From positions 113,566 through 177,565 of the forward strand of contig NZ_JAJUKH010000009.1 in assembly GCF_021538675.1 (NCBI RefSeq): DNA of 64,000 bases. Reading direction: 5' to 3'. The position numbers were made by a program, and so were the translations under genes. This document shows positions 25,485 through 34,911 of this stretch, piece by piece. The stretch comes from Paenarthrobacter sp. AR 02. GTDB taxonomy: Bacteria; Actinomycetota; Actinomycetes; Actinomycetales; Micrococcaceae. The notes under the pieces are model-generated. The model was not told the DNA's origin, did no database searches, and saw only the letters and a list, made by a program, of their open reading frames with translations. The first letter of the stretch is position 1, and each line of letters starts with the position of its first letter.

Positions 25485-26996
25485 ATGACCCAAGCCACAT
25501 TTTCCGATTCCGCCTCCACCCTCTTCATCAACGGCCGGTGGGAGCCGGCAGCGTCCGGCACGGTGCGCGAGATCCACAATCCGGCCGACGGCGAACTGGT
25601 CGCCACGGTGTCCGAAGCCGGCCGCGAAGATGCCGAGCGCGCCATCGCCGCAGCCCGGGCTGCCTTCGACTCCGGCGTCTGGTCCTCCGTCCCGGCTCCC
25701 GAACGGGGAGCGTTCCTGCTCAAGGTCGCCGCAGAACTGCGCGAACGCCGCGAGAAGTTCGCCCGTGCCGAATCGCTGGACACCGGCAAGCGCATCGTCG
25801 AAAGCCGCATCGACATGGATGACATCGCCGCCTGCTTCGAATATTTCGGGCGCCTGGCGGGGCAGTCGGCGGGCCGGGTGGTCGATGCCGGGGACCCCGC
25901 CGTCGTCAGCAGAATCGTCTACGAACCTGTTGGAGTGTGCGGCCTGATCACGCCGTGGAACTACCCGCTGCTGCAGGCCGCCTGGAAGATCGCTCCTGCG
26001 CTGGCCGCCGGCTGCACATTCGTCCTGAAGCCCGCCGAGCTGACCCCGTCCACCGCAATCCTCACCATGCAGTTGCTGAAGGACCTGGGCCTGCCGGACG
26101 GCGTCGCCAACCTGCTGACCGGTCCGGGAGTAAAAGCGGGCGCACCCCTTTCCGAGCACCCCGACATTGATCTAGTCTCCTTCACCGGTGGCCTGGAAAC
26201 CGGCAAGCGCATTGCCGCGGCCGCAGCCGGCACCGTGAAGAAGGTGGCGCTGGAACTCGGCGGCAAGAACCCCAACGTCGTCTTCGCTGACGCTGACTTC
26301 GACGCCGCCGTCGACAATGCGCTGAACGGTGCCTTTGTGCACTCAGGCCAGGTCTGCTCCGCCGGAGCGCGGCTGGTGGTGGAGGAATCCATCGCCGAAC
26401 GCTTCGTCGATGAGCTGGTCCGGAAGGCCAATGCCATCCGCCTTGGCGGACCGTTCGACGAGTCCGCCGAAACCGGACCCCTGATCTCCGCGGCCCACCG
26501 CGAGAAAGTGGACGCTTACGTCAAGCGCGGCGTGGCCGAAGGTGCGCGGCTGCGGTGCGGCGGCGCGGCTCCTGAAGGCGAACAGTTCGACGCCGGTTTC
26601 TACTACCAGCCCACCGTCCTGGACCGCGTGAGCCGGGGAATGTCCGTTGTGATCGACGAAGCTTTTGGACCGGTAGTGACAGTGGAAACCTTCCGCACCG
26701 AGGACGAAGCCGTGGCCACCGCCAATGACACCATCTACGGGTTGGCGGGCGCAGTCTGGACCCAGGATGCCGGCAAGGCCCAGCGCGTAGCGGGCCGCCT
26801 GCGGCACGGCACGATCTGGATCAACGACTACCACCCCTACCTTCCGCAGGCCGAATGGGGCGGCTTCGGCCAGTCCGGCGTCGGCCGCGAACTCGGCCCC
26901 ACCGGACTGGGCGAGTACCAGGAAGCCAAGCACATCTACCAGAACACCAGCCCCCAGGTGACCGGCTGGTTCGCAGACCACGGCAAGGAGAACTAG
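25485..26996 (+). CDS. betB: Betaine aldehyde dehydrogenase
   Basis: A 503-residue NAD(P)-dependent aldehyde dehydrogenase: ITPWNYPLLQAAWK, catalytic Glu in ALELGGKNPN and catalytic Cys in HSGQVCSAGARL. The best-supported substrate is betaine aldehyde, because choline oxidase follows with no gap (stop TAG, then ATG). It would turn betaine aldehyde released by choline oxidase into glycine betaine. ATG 25485 is used because the open frame further upstream crosses the operators. Family members also act on other aldehydes, so the name rests partly on context. Confidence 0.87.
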   Translation: MTQATFSDSASTLFINGRWEPAASGTVREIHNPADGELVATVSEAGREDAERAIAAARAAFDSGVWSSVPAPERGAFLLKVAAELRERREKFARAESLDTGKRIVESRIDMDDIAACFEYFGRLAGQSAGRVVDAGDPAVVSRIVYEPVGVCGLITPWNYPLLQAAWKIAPALAAGCTFVLKPAELTPSTAILTMQLLKDLGLPDGVANLLTGPGVKAGAPLSEHPDIDLVSFTGGLETGKRIAAAAAGTVKKVALELGGKNPNVVFADADFDAAVDNALNGAFVHSGQVCSAGARLVVEESIAERFVDELVRKANAIRLGGPFDESAETGPLISAAHREKVDAYVKRGVAEGARLRCGGAAPEGEQFDAGFYYQPTVLDRVSRGMSVVIDEAFGPVVTVETFRTEDEAVATANDTIYGLAGAVWTQDAGKAQRVAGRLRHGTIWINDYHPYLPQAEWGGFGQSGVGRELGPTGLGEYQEAKHIYQNTSPQVTGWFADHGKEN

Positions 26997-28652
26997 ATGC
27001 ACGTCGACAACATAGAGGGCCTGGGCAACCGCGGGTTCGATTACGTCGTCATCGGCGGAGGATCTGCCGGAGCTGCCGTCGCCGCCCGGTTGAGCGAGGA
27101 CCCGGCCGTCACCGTGGCCCTGGTGGAAGCCGGCCCGGATGACCGCAACATCCCCGAGATCCTGCAGCTGGACCGCTGGATGGAACTGCTGGAATCCGGC
27201 TACGACTGGGACTACCCGATCGAACCCCAGGAGAACGGCAACTCCTTCATGCGCCATGCCCGCGCCAAGGTCATGGGGGGCTGCTCCAGCCACAACTCCT
27301 GCATCGCTTTCTGGGCTCCCCGCGAGGACCTGGACGAATGGGAGTCAAAGTACGGAGCAACCGGCTGGAATGCTGCTGCCGCCTGGCCTTTGTACCAGCG
27401 CCTGGAAAGCAACGAAGACGCCGGACCGGAAGCACCACACCACGGCAACAACGGCCCGGTCCACTTGATGAACGTTCCTCCGAGCGATCCCGCCGGGGTG
27501 GCGCTTCTGGATGCCTGCGAGCAGGCGGGCATTCCCCGCGCAAAGTTCAATGACGGCAACACCGTGATCAACGGCGCCAACTTCTTCCAGATCAACCGCC
27601 GCTCTGACGGGACCCGCTCCTCCAGCTCGGTCTCCTACATCCACCCCATCGTCGATCGTGAAAACTTCACGCTGCTGACCGGCCTGCGGGCCCGCCAGCT
27701 GGTGTTCGACGCGGACAAGCGCTGCACCGGCGTCGATGTGGTCGACTCCGCTTTCGGCCGGACGCACAGGCTGGACGCGCGACGCGAGGTCATCCTGTCC
27801 ACCGGTGCCATTGATTCCCCCAAGCTGCTCATGCTCTCCGGCATCGGCCCGGCAGAACACCTGGCCGCGCATGGCATCGAGGTCCTGGTGGATTCCCCCG
27901 GCGTGGGCGAGCACCTGCAGGACCATCCGGAAGGCGTGGTGCAGTATGAGGCCAAGCAGCCCATGGTGCAGACCTCCACGCAGTGGTGGGAGATCGGCAT
28001 TTTCACACCCACGGAGGAGGGCCTGGACCGCCCCGATCTGATGATGCACTACGGTTCCGTGCCCTTCGACATGAACACCCTGCGCTATGGCTACCCCACC
28101 ACGGAGAACGGCTTCAGCCTCACCCCTAACGTCACGCACGCCCGTTCCCGCGGGACAGTCCGACTGCGTAGCCGGGACTTCCGCGACAAGCCCATGGTGG
28201 ACCCCCGCTACTTCACCGATCCGGAGGGCCACGACATGCGCGTCATGGTGGCCGGCATCCGCAAGGCCCGGGAAATCGCGGCGCAGCCGGCCATGGCTGA
28301 GTGGACCGGACGTGAGCTCTCCCCCGGCATCGAGGCGCAGACGGACGAGGAACTCCAGGACTACATCCGCAAAACCCACAACACCGTCTACCACCCTGTC
28401 GGTACCGTCCGGATGGGACCGGTGGAGGACAGGATGTCGCCCTTGGATCCTGAACTGCGGGTCAAGGGCGTTACCGGGCTGCGCGTGGCCGACGCCTCCG
28501 TCATGCCCGAACACGTCACCGTCAACCCGAACATCACTGTCATGATGATCGGCGAGCGCTGTGCCGATCTCATCAAGTCAGACCTCATCAACGACAACCG
28601 GACGGAGGAACCCACGACGGCGGAAGCCGACTTCAGCTTTTCTGTCGCCTGA
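26997..28652 (+). CDS. codA: Choline oxidase (GMC flavoprotein)
   Basis: A 551-residue GMC oxidoreductase that oxidises choline via betaine aldehyde to glycine betaine with O2, forming H2O2. It starts MHVDNIEGLGNRGFDYVVIGGGSAG and contains the FAD-binding GGGSAGAAVAARL. SSHNSC places His99 and Ser101 exactly where the Arthrobacter globiformis enzyme carries its covalent FAD histidine and active-site serine. The catalytic His (YHPVGTVRMG) and Asn (TVNPNITVMM) segments are present. Near-complete agreement with the remembered A. globiformis sequence makes choline oxidase, rather than BetA dehydrogenase, the firm call. Confidence 0.95.
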   Translation: MHVDNIEGLGNRGFDYVVIGGGSAGAAVAARLSEDPAVTVALVEAGPDDRNIPEILQLDRWMELLESGYDWDYPIEPQENGNSFMRHARAKVMGGCSSHNSCIAFWAPREDLDEWESKYGATGWNAAAAWPLYQRLESNEDAGPEAPHHGNNGPVHLMNVPPSDPAGVALLDACEQAGIPRAKFNDGNTVINGANFFQINRRSDGTRSSSSVSYIHPIVDRENFTLLTGLRARQLVFDADKRCTGVDVVDSAFGRTHRLDARREVILSTGAIDSPKLLMLSGIGPAEHLAAHGIEVLVDSPGVGEHLQDHPEGVVQYEAKQPMVQTSTQWWEIGIFTPTEEGLDRPDLMMHYGSVPFDMNTLRYGYPTTENGFSLTPNVTHARSRGTVRLRSRDFRDKPMVDPRYFTDPEGHDMRVMVAGIRKAREIAAQPAMAEWTGRELSPGIEAQTDEELQDYIRKTHNTVYHPVGTVRMGPVEDRMSPLDPELRVKGVTGLRVADASVMPEHVTVNPNITVMMIGERCADLIKSDLINDNRTEEPTTAEADFSFSVA

Positions 28653-28797
28653 ACAGGCGCCCTGCTTTAAGACCCACGCAACAAACAATGGGGGAAACAG
28701 CCGGAGGCACAAAGTGGTGCCCGGTTTTTGATTTCGACTGCGGCCAACGGCGGACGCAGGTAATCACCATTAATGCACGTCTGAACTAGGAGTTCGC

Positions 28798-30411
28798 ATG
28801 TCAGAACCCAGCAAATCAGGACCCTGCAAGAGCGATGCAAGCGGTATGGACGAGTTTGGCTATGCCCAAACCCTTGACCGCAGCATCGGTAAGTTTGCCA
28901 GCTTCGCGGCCGGCGTCAGTTACATCTCCATCCTCACCGGCGTTTTCCAACTGTTCTACTTCGGATTTTCGACGGCGGGACCTGCCTACGCCTGGTCGTG
29001 GCCCATCGTCTTCGTCGGCCAGCTAATGGTCGCCTTGTGTTTTGCCGAACTGGCCGGACGTTATCCGGTGGCTGGATCGGTCTACAACTGGGCCAAGAGG
29101 CTTTCAACCGGAACGTGGGCCTGGTTGGCGGGCTGGTTGCTGCTGCTCTCCTCCATCATGGCCCTGGGCTCCGTTGCTTTGGCCCTCCAAATCACCTTGC
29201 CGCAGATCTGGAGTGGCTTCCAGATGGTGGGCGATGGAACCGGCCCTTACGACTTTGCGGTCAACGGGGTGATCCTGGCAAGCATCATGATCGGCATCTC
29301 CACGCTCATCAACGCGTTCGGGGTGAAGCTCATGACCATGATTAACAGCGTGGGCGTGTTCGTGGAACTGGTCGCGGCGGTCCTGCTGATCGTGGCCCTT
29401 TTGTGGCACGCCGTGCGGGGCCCGGAAGTCCTCCTGGACACGGCCGGGTTCGGCGAAGGGCAACCCCTGGGCTTCTTCGGAGTGTTCCTGATCGCCGCCA
29501 TGGCCTCCGGTTATGTCATGTACGGATTCGACACGGCGAGCTCACTGGGCGAAGAAACCAAGGACCCCAAGAAGACGGCGCCCAAGGCCATCCTGCGCGC
29601 TGTCACGGCGTCCTTCCTTCTGGGCGGGCTGCTCCTGCTGGGCGGAATACTGGCCGCGCCGGACCTCTCCGACCCGAAAATTGGGGCTGCTGACGGCGGG
29701 CTGCAGTACATCGTTCTGTCGGTGCTCGGCGGACCCTTCGGCAAGGCGTTCCTGGCGTGCATCGTGGTGGCTGTGGTGGTGTGCACGCTGGCCGTCCACG
29801 CTGCTGCCATCCGGATGATGTTTGCCATGGCCAGGGACAACAACCTTCCCTTCAGCCGCCAGCTCAGCAAGGTTCACCCCACCCGGAAGACGCCTACCGT
29901 GGCGGCCATCGTCATTGGCGCGGTGGCAGTGATTCCCCTGCTGGTCAACATCTCCCAGCCGGCCATCTTCACCATCCTCTCCAGCATCAGCATCGTGCTG
30001 ATCTACCTCTCCTACCTGCTGGTTACCGTGCCTATGCTGCGGCGCCGGTTCCTCAAGAAGTGGCCCCTGAAGGACGACGGATCGGAACCCGGATTCAGCC
30101 TCGGCAAATGGGGACTGCCCGTGAACATCCTCGCGGTGCTCTGGGGCGGCGCCATGACACTGAACCTGGTGTGGCCACGGCCGGAGATCTACAACTCGGT
30201 GCCGCCCTTTGAGTGGTACCTGCAATGGGGCGGTGTCATGTTCGTCGCGGCAGTCGTCATCGGCGGAACACTGCTTTACCGCCTCCGCATCAGGCACCGG
30301 ACTGGCGTGCTGGCCGAACACGCTGCCGCCACGCCATCGCCGTCCACATCCCCATCGTCGTCCACATCCCCGGACCCCGACCCCGGGTTGGTAGCCGCCC
30401 AAAATTCCTAG
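28798..30411 (+). CDS. APC superfamily amino acid/amine permease
   Basis: A 537-residue membrane protein with about 12 hydrophobic segments. GKFASFAAGVSYISILTGVF, CFAELAGRYPVAGSVYNW and YGFDTASSLGEETKDPKKTAPKAI are typical of the APC amino acid/amine transporters. AGGAG precedes the ATG. The last 40 residues are a Ser/Pro/Thr low-complexity tail, probably cytoplasmic. Its position 145 bases after choline oxidase suggests uptake of choline or a related amine, but the family also includes GABA, amino acid and ethanolamine transporters. No motif fixes the substrate. Confidence 0.83.
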   Translation: MSEPSKSGPCKSDASGMDEFGYAQTLDRSIGKFASFAAGVSYISILTGVFQLFYFGFSTAGPAYAWSWPIVFVGQLMVALCFAELAGRYPVAGSVYNWAKRLSTGTWAWLAGWLLLLSSIMALGSVALALQITLPQIWSGFQMVGDGTGPYDFAVNGVILASIMIGISTLINAFGVKLMTMINSVGVFVELVAAVLLIVALLWHAVRGPEVLLDTAGFGEGQPLGFFGVFLIAAMASGYVMYGFDTASSLGEETKDPKKTAPKAILRAVTASFLLGGLLLLGGILAAPDLSDPKIGAADGGLQYIVLSVLGGPFGKAFLACIVVAVVVCTLAVHAAAIRMMFAMARDNNLPFSRQLSKVHPTRKTPTVAAIVIGAVAVIPLLVNISQPAIFTILSSISIVLIYLSYLLVTVPMLRRRFLKKWPLKDDGSEPGFSLGKWGLPVNILAVLWGGAMTLNLVWPRPEIYNSVPPFEWYLQWGGVMFVAAVVIGGTLLYRLRIRHRTGVLAEHAAATPSPSTSPSSSTSPDPDPGLVAAQNS

Positions 30412-30420
30412 CAGTCAACC

Positions 30421-31638
30421 TCAGACGAACGCCGATTTTCCTGTCACTGCCCGGGCAACAATAAGGGAGTTGATCTCGGAGCTGCCCTCGTACGTGTAGA
30501 GGATCTCGGCGTCTCCGAAGAGCTTGCCCATCTCGTAATCCGTGGTGATTCCGTTCCCGCCCAGCAAGGACCGGCCCATGGCTACGGAGGAGCGTGCCAG
30601 CCGGGTGGTGGTGGCTTTGCACATGGCGGCCTGGACCATTTCGAGCTTGCCGGCCTGCTGGATCCGGGCCAGTTCCACCATCATGGACAGTGAAGCGTTG
30701 GCGTTGCCCAGGATGTCCGCGAGCTGCTGTTGCACCAACTGAAAACGTGCCAGTTCCTTGCCGAACTGCTGGCGTTCCAGCGCGTAGGCGCGGGCAATGT
30801 CGAAGGCAGCCAGCTGGATTCCCGCGGCCTGCCAGCCAACCCAGGCCCGGGAATCACGCAAGAGGTCGTTGGCCCGGGAAAATTCCGAGGCCCCGGGAAG
30901 GAGATTCGATTCAGGAATGCGGACATCATCCAGCACGATGTCCGCATTCTGCATGATGCGAAGGCCGATCTTGTTCGAGATCTTGGTGGCTGTGAAGCCG
31001 GCCCGGTCACTTTCCACGATGAAACCCTTGATGTGCCCATCGCCCTCGTCACGGGCCCAGACCAGCGCGAAGTCCGCAATGGTGCCTGCCCCGATCCAGC
31101 GCTTGGCACCGTTGATGACCCATTCGCCGCCCTCGCGCCGCGCCGTCGTCGAGAGTCCTCCGGCAATGTCCGATCCGTGGTCCGGTTCGGTGAGCGCGAA
31201 GGCACCCAACTGGGTGAAGGCTTCGAGGCCCGGCAGCCACTTCTGCTTTTGCTCGTCAGAGCCGAGCTCGTTGATCATGCCCACGATGAGTTCGTTGTGG
31301 ATTCCCACCAGGGCCGAGAGCGATACGTCAGCCCGGGCGATTTCGGTGTACATGAGGCCCTTGAAGAGCTTGGTGGAACCGTCGGTCTGAAGCCCGCCGA
31401 GCCCAAACTTGGCCATATCTGCGAGTAACCCGAAGGGGAATTCCTCGCGGTTCCAGTAGTCGATGCTGGCCGAGCGGATGCGCGCCTGCAGGAATTCCCG
31501 GATTTCGAGGTACCGCGTGCGCTCCTCCTCGGGCAGGAGATCGATGACGTGCATCAGGTCCGCCTCCGGATAGGGAGGGAGGACGTGTTGTGGTGCCGTG
31601 CCATTCGTGGTGGTGCCGGCAGCTTTTTCGTCGAGCAT
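30421..31638 (-). CDS. Acyl-CoA dehydrogenase, glutaryl-CoA dehydrogenase-like clade
   Basis: A 405-residue FAD enzyme: GAFALTEPDHGSDIAGG, WVINGAKRWIGAGTIAD and the C-terminal LLGGNGITTDYEMGKLFGDAEI followed by TYEGSSEINSLIVARAVTG. The catalytic Glu is in the TYEG motif. The sequence pattern is closest to the glutaryl-CoA dehydrogenase branch from memory, so a decarboxylating or short-chain role is possible. It is divergent from the acyl-CoA synthetase gene and may act on the CoA ester that enzyme makes. The substrate is unproven. Confidence 0.85.
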   Translation of the reverse strand: MLDEKAAGTTTNGTAPQHVLPPYPEADLMHVIDLLPEEERTRYLEIREFLQARIRSASIDYWNREEFPFGLLADMAKFGLGGLQTDGSTKLFKGLMYTEIARADVSLSALVGIHNELIVGMINELGSDEQKQKWLPGLEAFTQLGAFALTEPDHGSDIAGGLSTTARREGGEWVINGAKRWIGAGTIADFALVWARDEGDGHIKGFIVESDRAGFTATKISNKIGLRIMQNADIVLDDVRIPESNLLPGASEFSRANDLLRDSRAWVGWQAAGIQLAAFDIARAYALERQQFGKELARFQLVQQQLADILGNANASLSMMVELARIQQAGKLEMVQAAMCKATTTRLARSSVAMGRSLLGGNGITTDYEMGKLFGDAEILYTYEGSSEINSLIVARAVTGKSAFV

Positions 31639-31702
31639 TGGACCCCTTCGTCATGTCCCGTGCAGGCTCTTCCAAACCCTTGGATGTCCTAGTATATTGC
31701 AA

Positions 31703-31718
31703 GGTGATGTGGATCACT
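31703..31718. promoter_or_regulatory. CRP/GlxR-like binding site
   Basis: GGTGATGTGGATCACT has 4 of 5 bases in each arm of the TGTGA-N6-TCACA consensus of CRP-family regulators. It lies 53 bases before the acyl-CoA synthetase ATG and 64 bases before the divergent acyl-CoA dehydrogenase start. AGTATATT just before it may be a -10 region. Confidence 0.5.
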
Positions 31719-31771
31719 AGGCGGAGGCTGTGGCGAGGACGCCAGGCCAACCCCAAGGCGAAAGGCGGACT

Positions 31772-33490
31772 ATGACAGTCACAGAAGACTTCCGTGCGGC
31801 CCGCGACCGGCTGCTGGAACTGCGCGAGGACTACAAGCTGGCGCACGCAGAATTCCAGTGGCCACGCTTTGAATACTTCAACTTCGCCCTCGACTGGTTC
31901 GACCACATCGCTGCAGATGAGGCAAGGGGTTCCAAGCCGGCATTGGTGATCGTGGAACAGGACGGCAGTTCAACACGGCGCACCTACCGCGACCTGTCGG
32001 AGCGGTCCTCCCAGGTCGCCAACTGGCTTCGGAGCCAAGGCGTCAAGCGCGGCGACCATATGATCATCATGCTCGGCAACCAGGAGGAACTCTGGGAACT
32101 CATGTTGGCCGGCATCAAGCTGGGCATCGTCATGATTCCCACCACCACCCTCATGGGCGCCCGCGACCTTCAGGACCGGGTGGAGCGCGGCAGGGCGGCT
32201 TGGGTCGCCGTCGGAAGCGCCAACATCGGCAAGTTCGATTCCGTGCAGGGTGATTACACCCGGATAGAGGTCGGCGCGGAAGGCAGCAACGGGCAGGCCA
32301 AACAGTACGCTGACTCGTACGACGCCGACACCGGCTTCACGCCCGACGCCCCCACCCGCGCCGATGAAACGCTGCTCCTCTACTTCACCTCCGGCACCAC
32401 CTCGCGGGCCAAGCTGGTGGAGCACACCCACACCTCTTACCCGGTGGGCCACCTGTCCACCATGTACTGGATCGGCCTTGAACCCGGCGATGTCCACCTC
32501 AACGTCGCATCCCCAGGCTGGGCCAAGCACGCCTGGTCCAATGTCTTCACGCCATGGATTGCCGAGGCCTGCGTCTTCATCTACAACTACGACCGCTTCG
32601 ACGCTGCCGCCCTCATGAACCAGATGGGCCGCGAGGGCGTCACGAGTTTCTGCGCTCCGCCAACTGTCTGGCGGATGCTCATCCAAGCCGACCTCACGCA
32701 GCTCACCAGCCCGCCCAGCAAGGTGGTTTCGGCCGGCGAGCCCCTGAACGCCGAGGTAATCGGCCAGGTGGAAAAGGCCTGGGGCGTGACCATCCGCGAC
32801 GGTTTCGGCCAAACGGAGTCCACGGTCCAAATCGCCAATACGCCCACCCAAGCGGTAAAGATCGGTTCGATGGGACGGCCATTGCCCGGCTACGACGTGG
32901 TGCTGGTTGACCCGGTCACCGGGCAGGAAGCCGACGACGGCGAACTCTGCTTGCGCTTGGACCCCCGGCCCGTGGGACTCATGAAAAGCTACTTCGGCGA
33001 CGAAGCGAAAACCGCCGAAGCCTTCCGTGACGGCTACTACCACACCGGCGACATGGCCAGCCGGGACACGGACGGCGTCATCACCTACGTCGGCCGGGAC
33101 GATGACGTCTTCAAGTCCTCCGACTACCGTCTGTCCCCTTTCGAACTCGAAAGCGTCCTGATCGAGCACCCCGCAGTGGCGGAGGCCGCCGTCGTGCCTT
33201 CACCTGACGCGGTAAAGCTGTCAGTACCGAAGGCTTTTGTGGTCCTGGCGGCCGGCTACGAACCCGGTCCCGGCGTCGCAGAGGACATCCTCCGCTACTG
33301 CCGCGAGCATCTGGCCCCGTTCAAGCGCATCCGACGACTCGAATTCGGTGAGCTGCCCAAAACAATCTCGGGCAAGATCCGCCGTGTGGAGCTGCGCGGG
33401 ACGGAAGTGGCCCGGCATGGCGACGGTCCGCTGCCGGCAGGTTTGGGCGTGGAGTACACCGAGGAAGAGTTCCCGAATCTGAAAGACTAG
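31772..33490 (+). CDS. AMP-dependent acyl-CoA synthetase
   Basis: A 572-residue acyl-adenylate-forming enzyme. Motifs: TLLLYFTSGTTSRAKLVEHTH (P-loop), GFGQTE, YHTGDMASRDTDGVITYVGRDDDVFKSSDYRLSPFE and the C-terminal catalytic lysine in PKTISGKIRRVEL. The architecture fits the acetyl/medium-chain acyl-CoA synthetase branch. ATG 31772 with AAAGG is chosen over an upstream in-frame start. Its gene is followed after 25 bases by a MarR regulator. It probably activates a short branched or aromatic acid; the substrate is not determinable. Confidence 0.87.
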   Translation: MTVTEDFRAARDRLLELREDYKLAHAEFQWPRFEYFNFALDWFDHIAADEARGSKPALVIVEQDGSSTRRTYRDLSERSSQVANWLRSQGVKRGDHMIIMLGNQEELWELMLAGIKLGIVMIPTTTLMGARDLQDRVERGRAAWVAVGSANIGKFDSVQGDYTRIEVGAEGSNGQAKQYADSYDADTGFTPDAPTRADETLLLYFTSGTTSRAKLVEHTHTSYPVGHLSTMYWIGLEPGDVHLNVASPGWAKHAWSNVFTPWIAEACVFIYNYDRFDAAALMNQMGREGVTSFCAPPTVWRMLIQADLTQLTSPPSKVVSAGEPLNAEVIGQVEKAWGVTIRDGFGQTESTVQIANTPTQAVKIGSMGRPLPGYDVVLVDPVTGQEADDGELCLRLDPRPVGLMKSYFGDEAKTAEAFRDGYYHTGDMASRDTDGVITYVGRDDDVFKSSDYRLSPFELESVLIEHPAVAEAAVVPSPDAVKLSVPKAFVVLAAGYEPGPGVAEDILRYCREHLAPFKRIRRLEFGELPKTISGKIRRVELRGTEVARHGDGPLPAGLGVEYTEEEFPNLKD

Positions 33491-33515
33491 CCAACCAAGC
33501 AACCGAAGGAGGCCT

Positions 33516-34025
33516 ATGGGCACCCCACTCCCCCGCGATCCCATTGCCGATGCCCAGCGCAACTGGGAACGGCATGGTTGGGGCGATGTCGCCGCGCCCA
33601 TGGCAGCCATCACCGCGATCATGCGGACCCAGCAAATCCTGCTGGCACGCATCGAGACGGTCCTCAAGCCCTTCGGGCTGACCTTCGCGCGCTACGAGCT
33701 GCTGGCGCTGCTCAGTTTCGCCCGGAGCGGCGCGCTGCCCATGAACAAAGCCAGCGCGCTCCTGCAGGTCCACCCGACGTCGGTGACCAACGCCGTCGAC
33801 CGTCTCGAAAAGGCCGCCCTGGTGGCCCGTTCACCGCACCCGACCGACGGCCGCACCACACTGATCGAGCTCACCGCAGATGGCCGCAGCCTGGCGAAGA
33901 AGGCGACGGCGGCGCTGAACGCCGAAGTTTTCGGCAAGTCCGGTTTCGGGGACGACGACGTCGATCACCTCATCCGCGTCCTGGGCACCTTCCGCAGGGA
34001 TGCCGGGGATTTCACGGACGAGTGA
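33516..34025 (+). CDS. MarR family transcriptional regulator
   Basis: A 169-residue winged-helix regulator. The core ARYELLALLSFARSGALPMNKASALLQVHPTSVTNAVDRLEKAALV and HPTDGRTTLIELTADGRSLA is the MarR domain with wing. AAGGAGG lies four bases before the ATG. It sits just behind the acyl-CoA synthetase gene, probably in the same unit, and may sense the acid or CoA ester handled there (inference). Confidence 0.88.
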   Translation: MGTPLPRDPIADAQRNWERHGWGDVAAPMAAITAIMRTQQILLARIETVLKPFGLTFARYELLALLSFARSGALPMNKASALLQVHPTSVTNAVDRLEKAALVARSPHPTDGRTTLIELTADGRSLAKKATAALNAEVFGKSGFGDDDVDHLIRVLGTFRRDAGDFTDE

Positions 34026-34035
34026 CCTGATCGGG

Positions 34036-34770
34036 TCAGGGCAACGCAATTCCGGTGTGGTGCTCAAGCTTCTGAAGGAGCACGTACTGGAACCCGGGAT
34101 CGGCAGCAGCCCGGTGAGCCTTTTGGACTTGGCGGTGGTACCAGTACGCCCCTGATCGCGGCTTGATGCTCTCTGCCTCAGCCGTGGCAAGCCACTCCTG
34201 CGTTTGATGTCCCTCCACAAGACTGTCCGGCGCTCCGGAGCCGCCCATTCTGGTGGGAACCCACCCCGGATCCACGGCGTGCGCCATCAATTCCGGGTAC
34301 TTGGTGGAGAGGGCCATCGCCAGTGAAGTCACATAGAGCTTGCTGTCCGCGTAAGAACTGCCTCGAAGCGCGGGCCGCCCGAAGTCCAGGGCATTGATGT
34401 CAGCAGACCCGGACAAGTGCATCGAACTGCTAAGGAAGATCGACCGGCTGGGTGGGGTCATGAGAGCCGTAAGAACGTACGGGGCAACCACGTTGACGGC
34501 CAAGACATCCGGACCACGCAGGACCCCGGCGTTGTGAATGACGGCATCGAAGCGGCCTAGATCGTTGGCAGCTTTGGCGAGATGGACCGTCTCGTCCAGG
34601 CTTCCTAGATCGCCAAACAGGACGTGTTCCACGCGCCCACGAATGTTCTGTCGGGACAGACGGTCCGGGTTTCGGGCGTGGAGCACTATACGGTGCCCCG
34701 CCGCGGCGAGCGCGTTCACGGTTTCCAGCCCGAGCCCGGACGAAGCGCCGGTGACGAGGAGGAGTGACAT
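34036..34770 (-). CDS. Short-chain dehydrogenase/reductase
   Basis: A 244-residue Rossmann oxidoreductase: cofactor motif VTGASSGLGLETV, then HNAGVLR. The catalytic region reads SSSMHLSG and SYADSKLYV: the usual YxxxK is present here as YADSK, with the Ser upstream in SSSMH. The active site therefore looks intact. It is convergent with the MarR gene and lies upstream of the aldo-keto reductase gene on the same strand in reverse order. The substrate is unknown. Confidence 0.85.
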   Translation of the reverse strand: MSLLLVTGASSGLGLETVNALAAAGHRIVLHARNPDRLSRQNIRGRVEHVLFGDLGSLDETVHLAKAANDLGRFDAVIHNAGVLRGPDVLAVNVVAPYVLTALMTPPSRSIFLSSSMHLSGSADINALDFGRPALRGSSYADSKLYVTSLAMALSTKYPELMAHAVDPGWVPTRMGGSGAPDSLVEGHQTQEWLATAEAESIKPRSGAYWYHRQVQKAHRAAADPGFQYVLLQKLEHHTGIALP

Positions 34771-34911
34771 GGTTACCTGTCCTTGAGTCGGGGGTCTACC
34801 ACGAATAGGCTTGCGGGGCTTCGCCCGGGCCGGGCCATATCCGGTCGAGCCTTTCCAGTGTTCCAGCGTCCAACGCCACTGACACCGCGCCGAGGTCCTC
34901 CCGGAGCTCCT

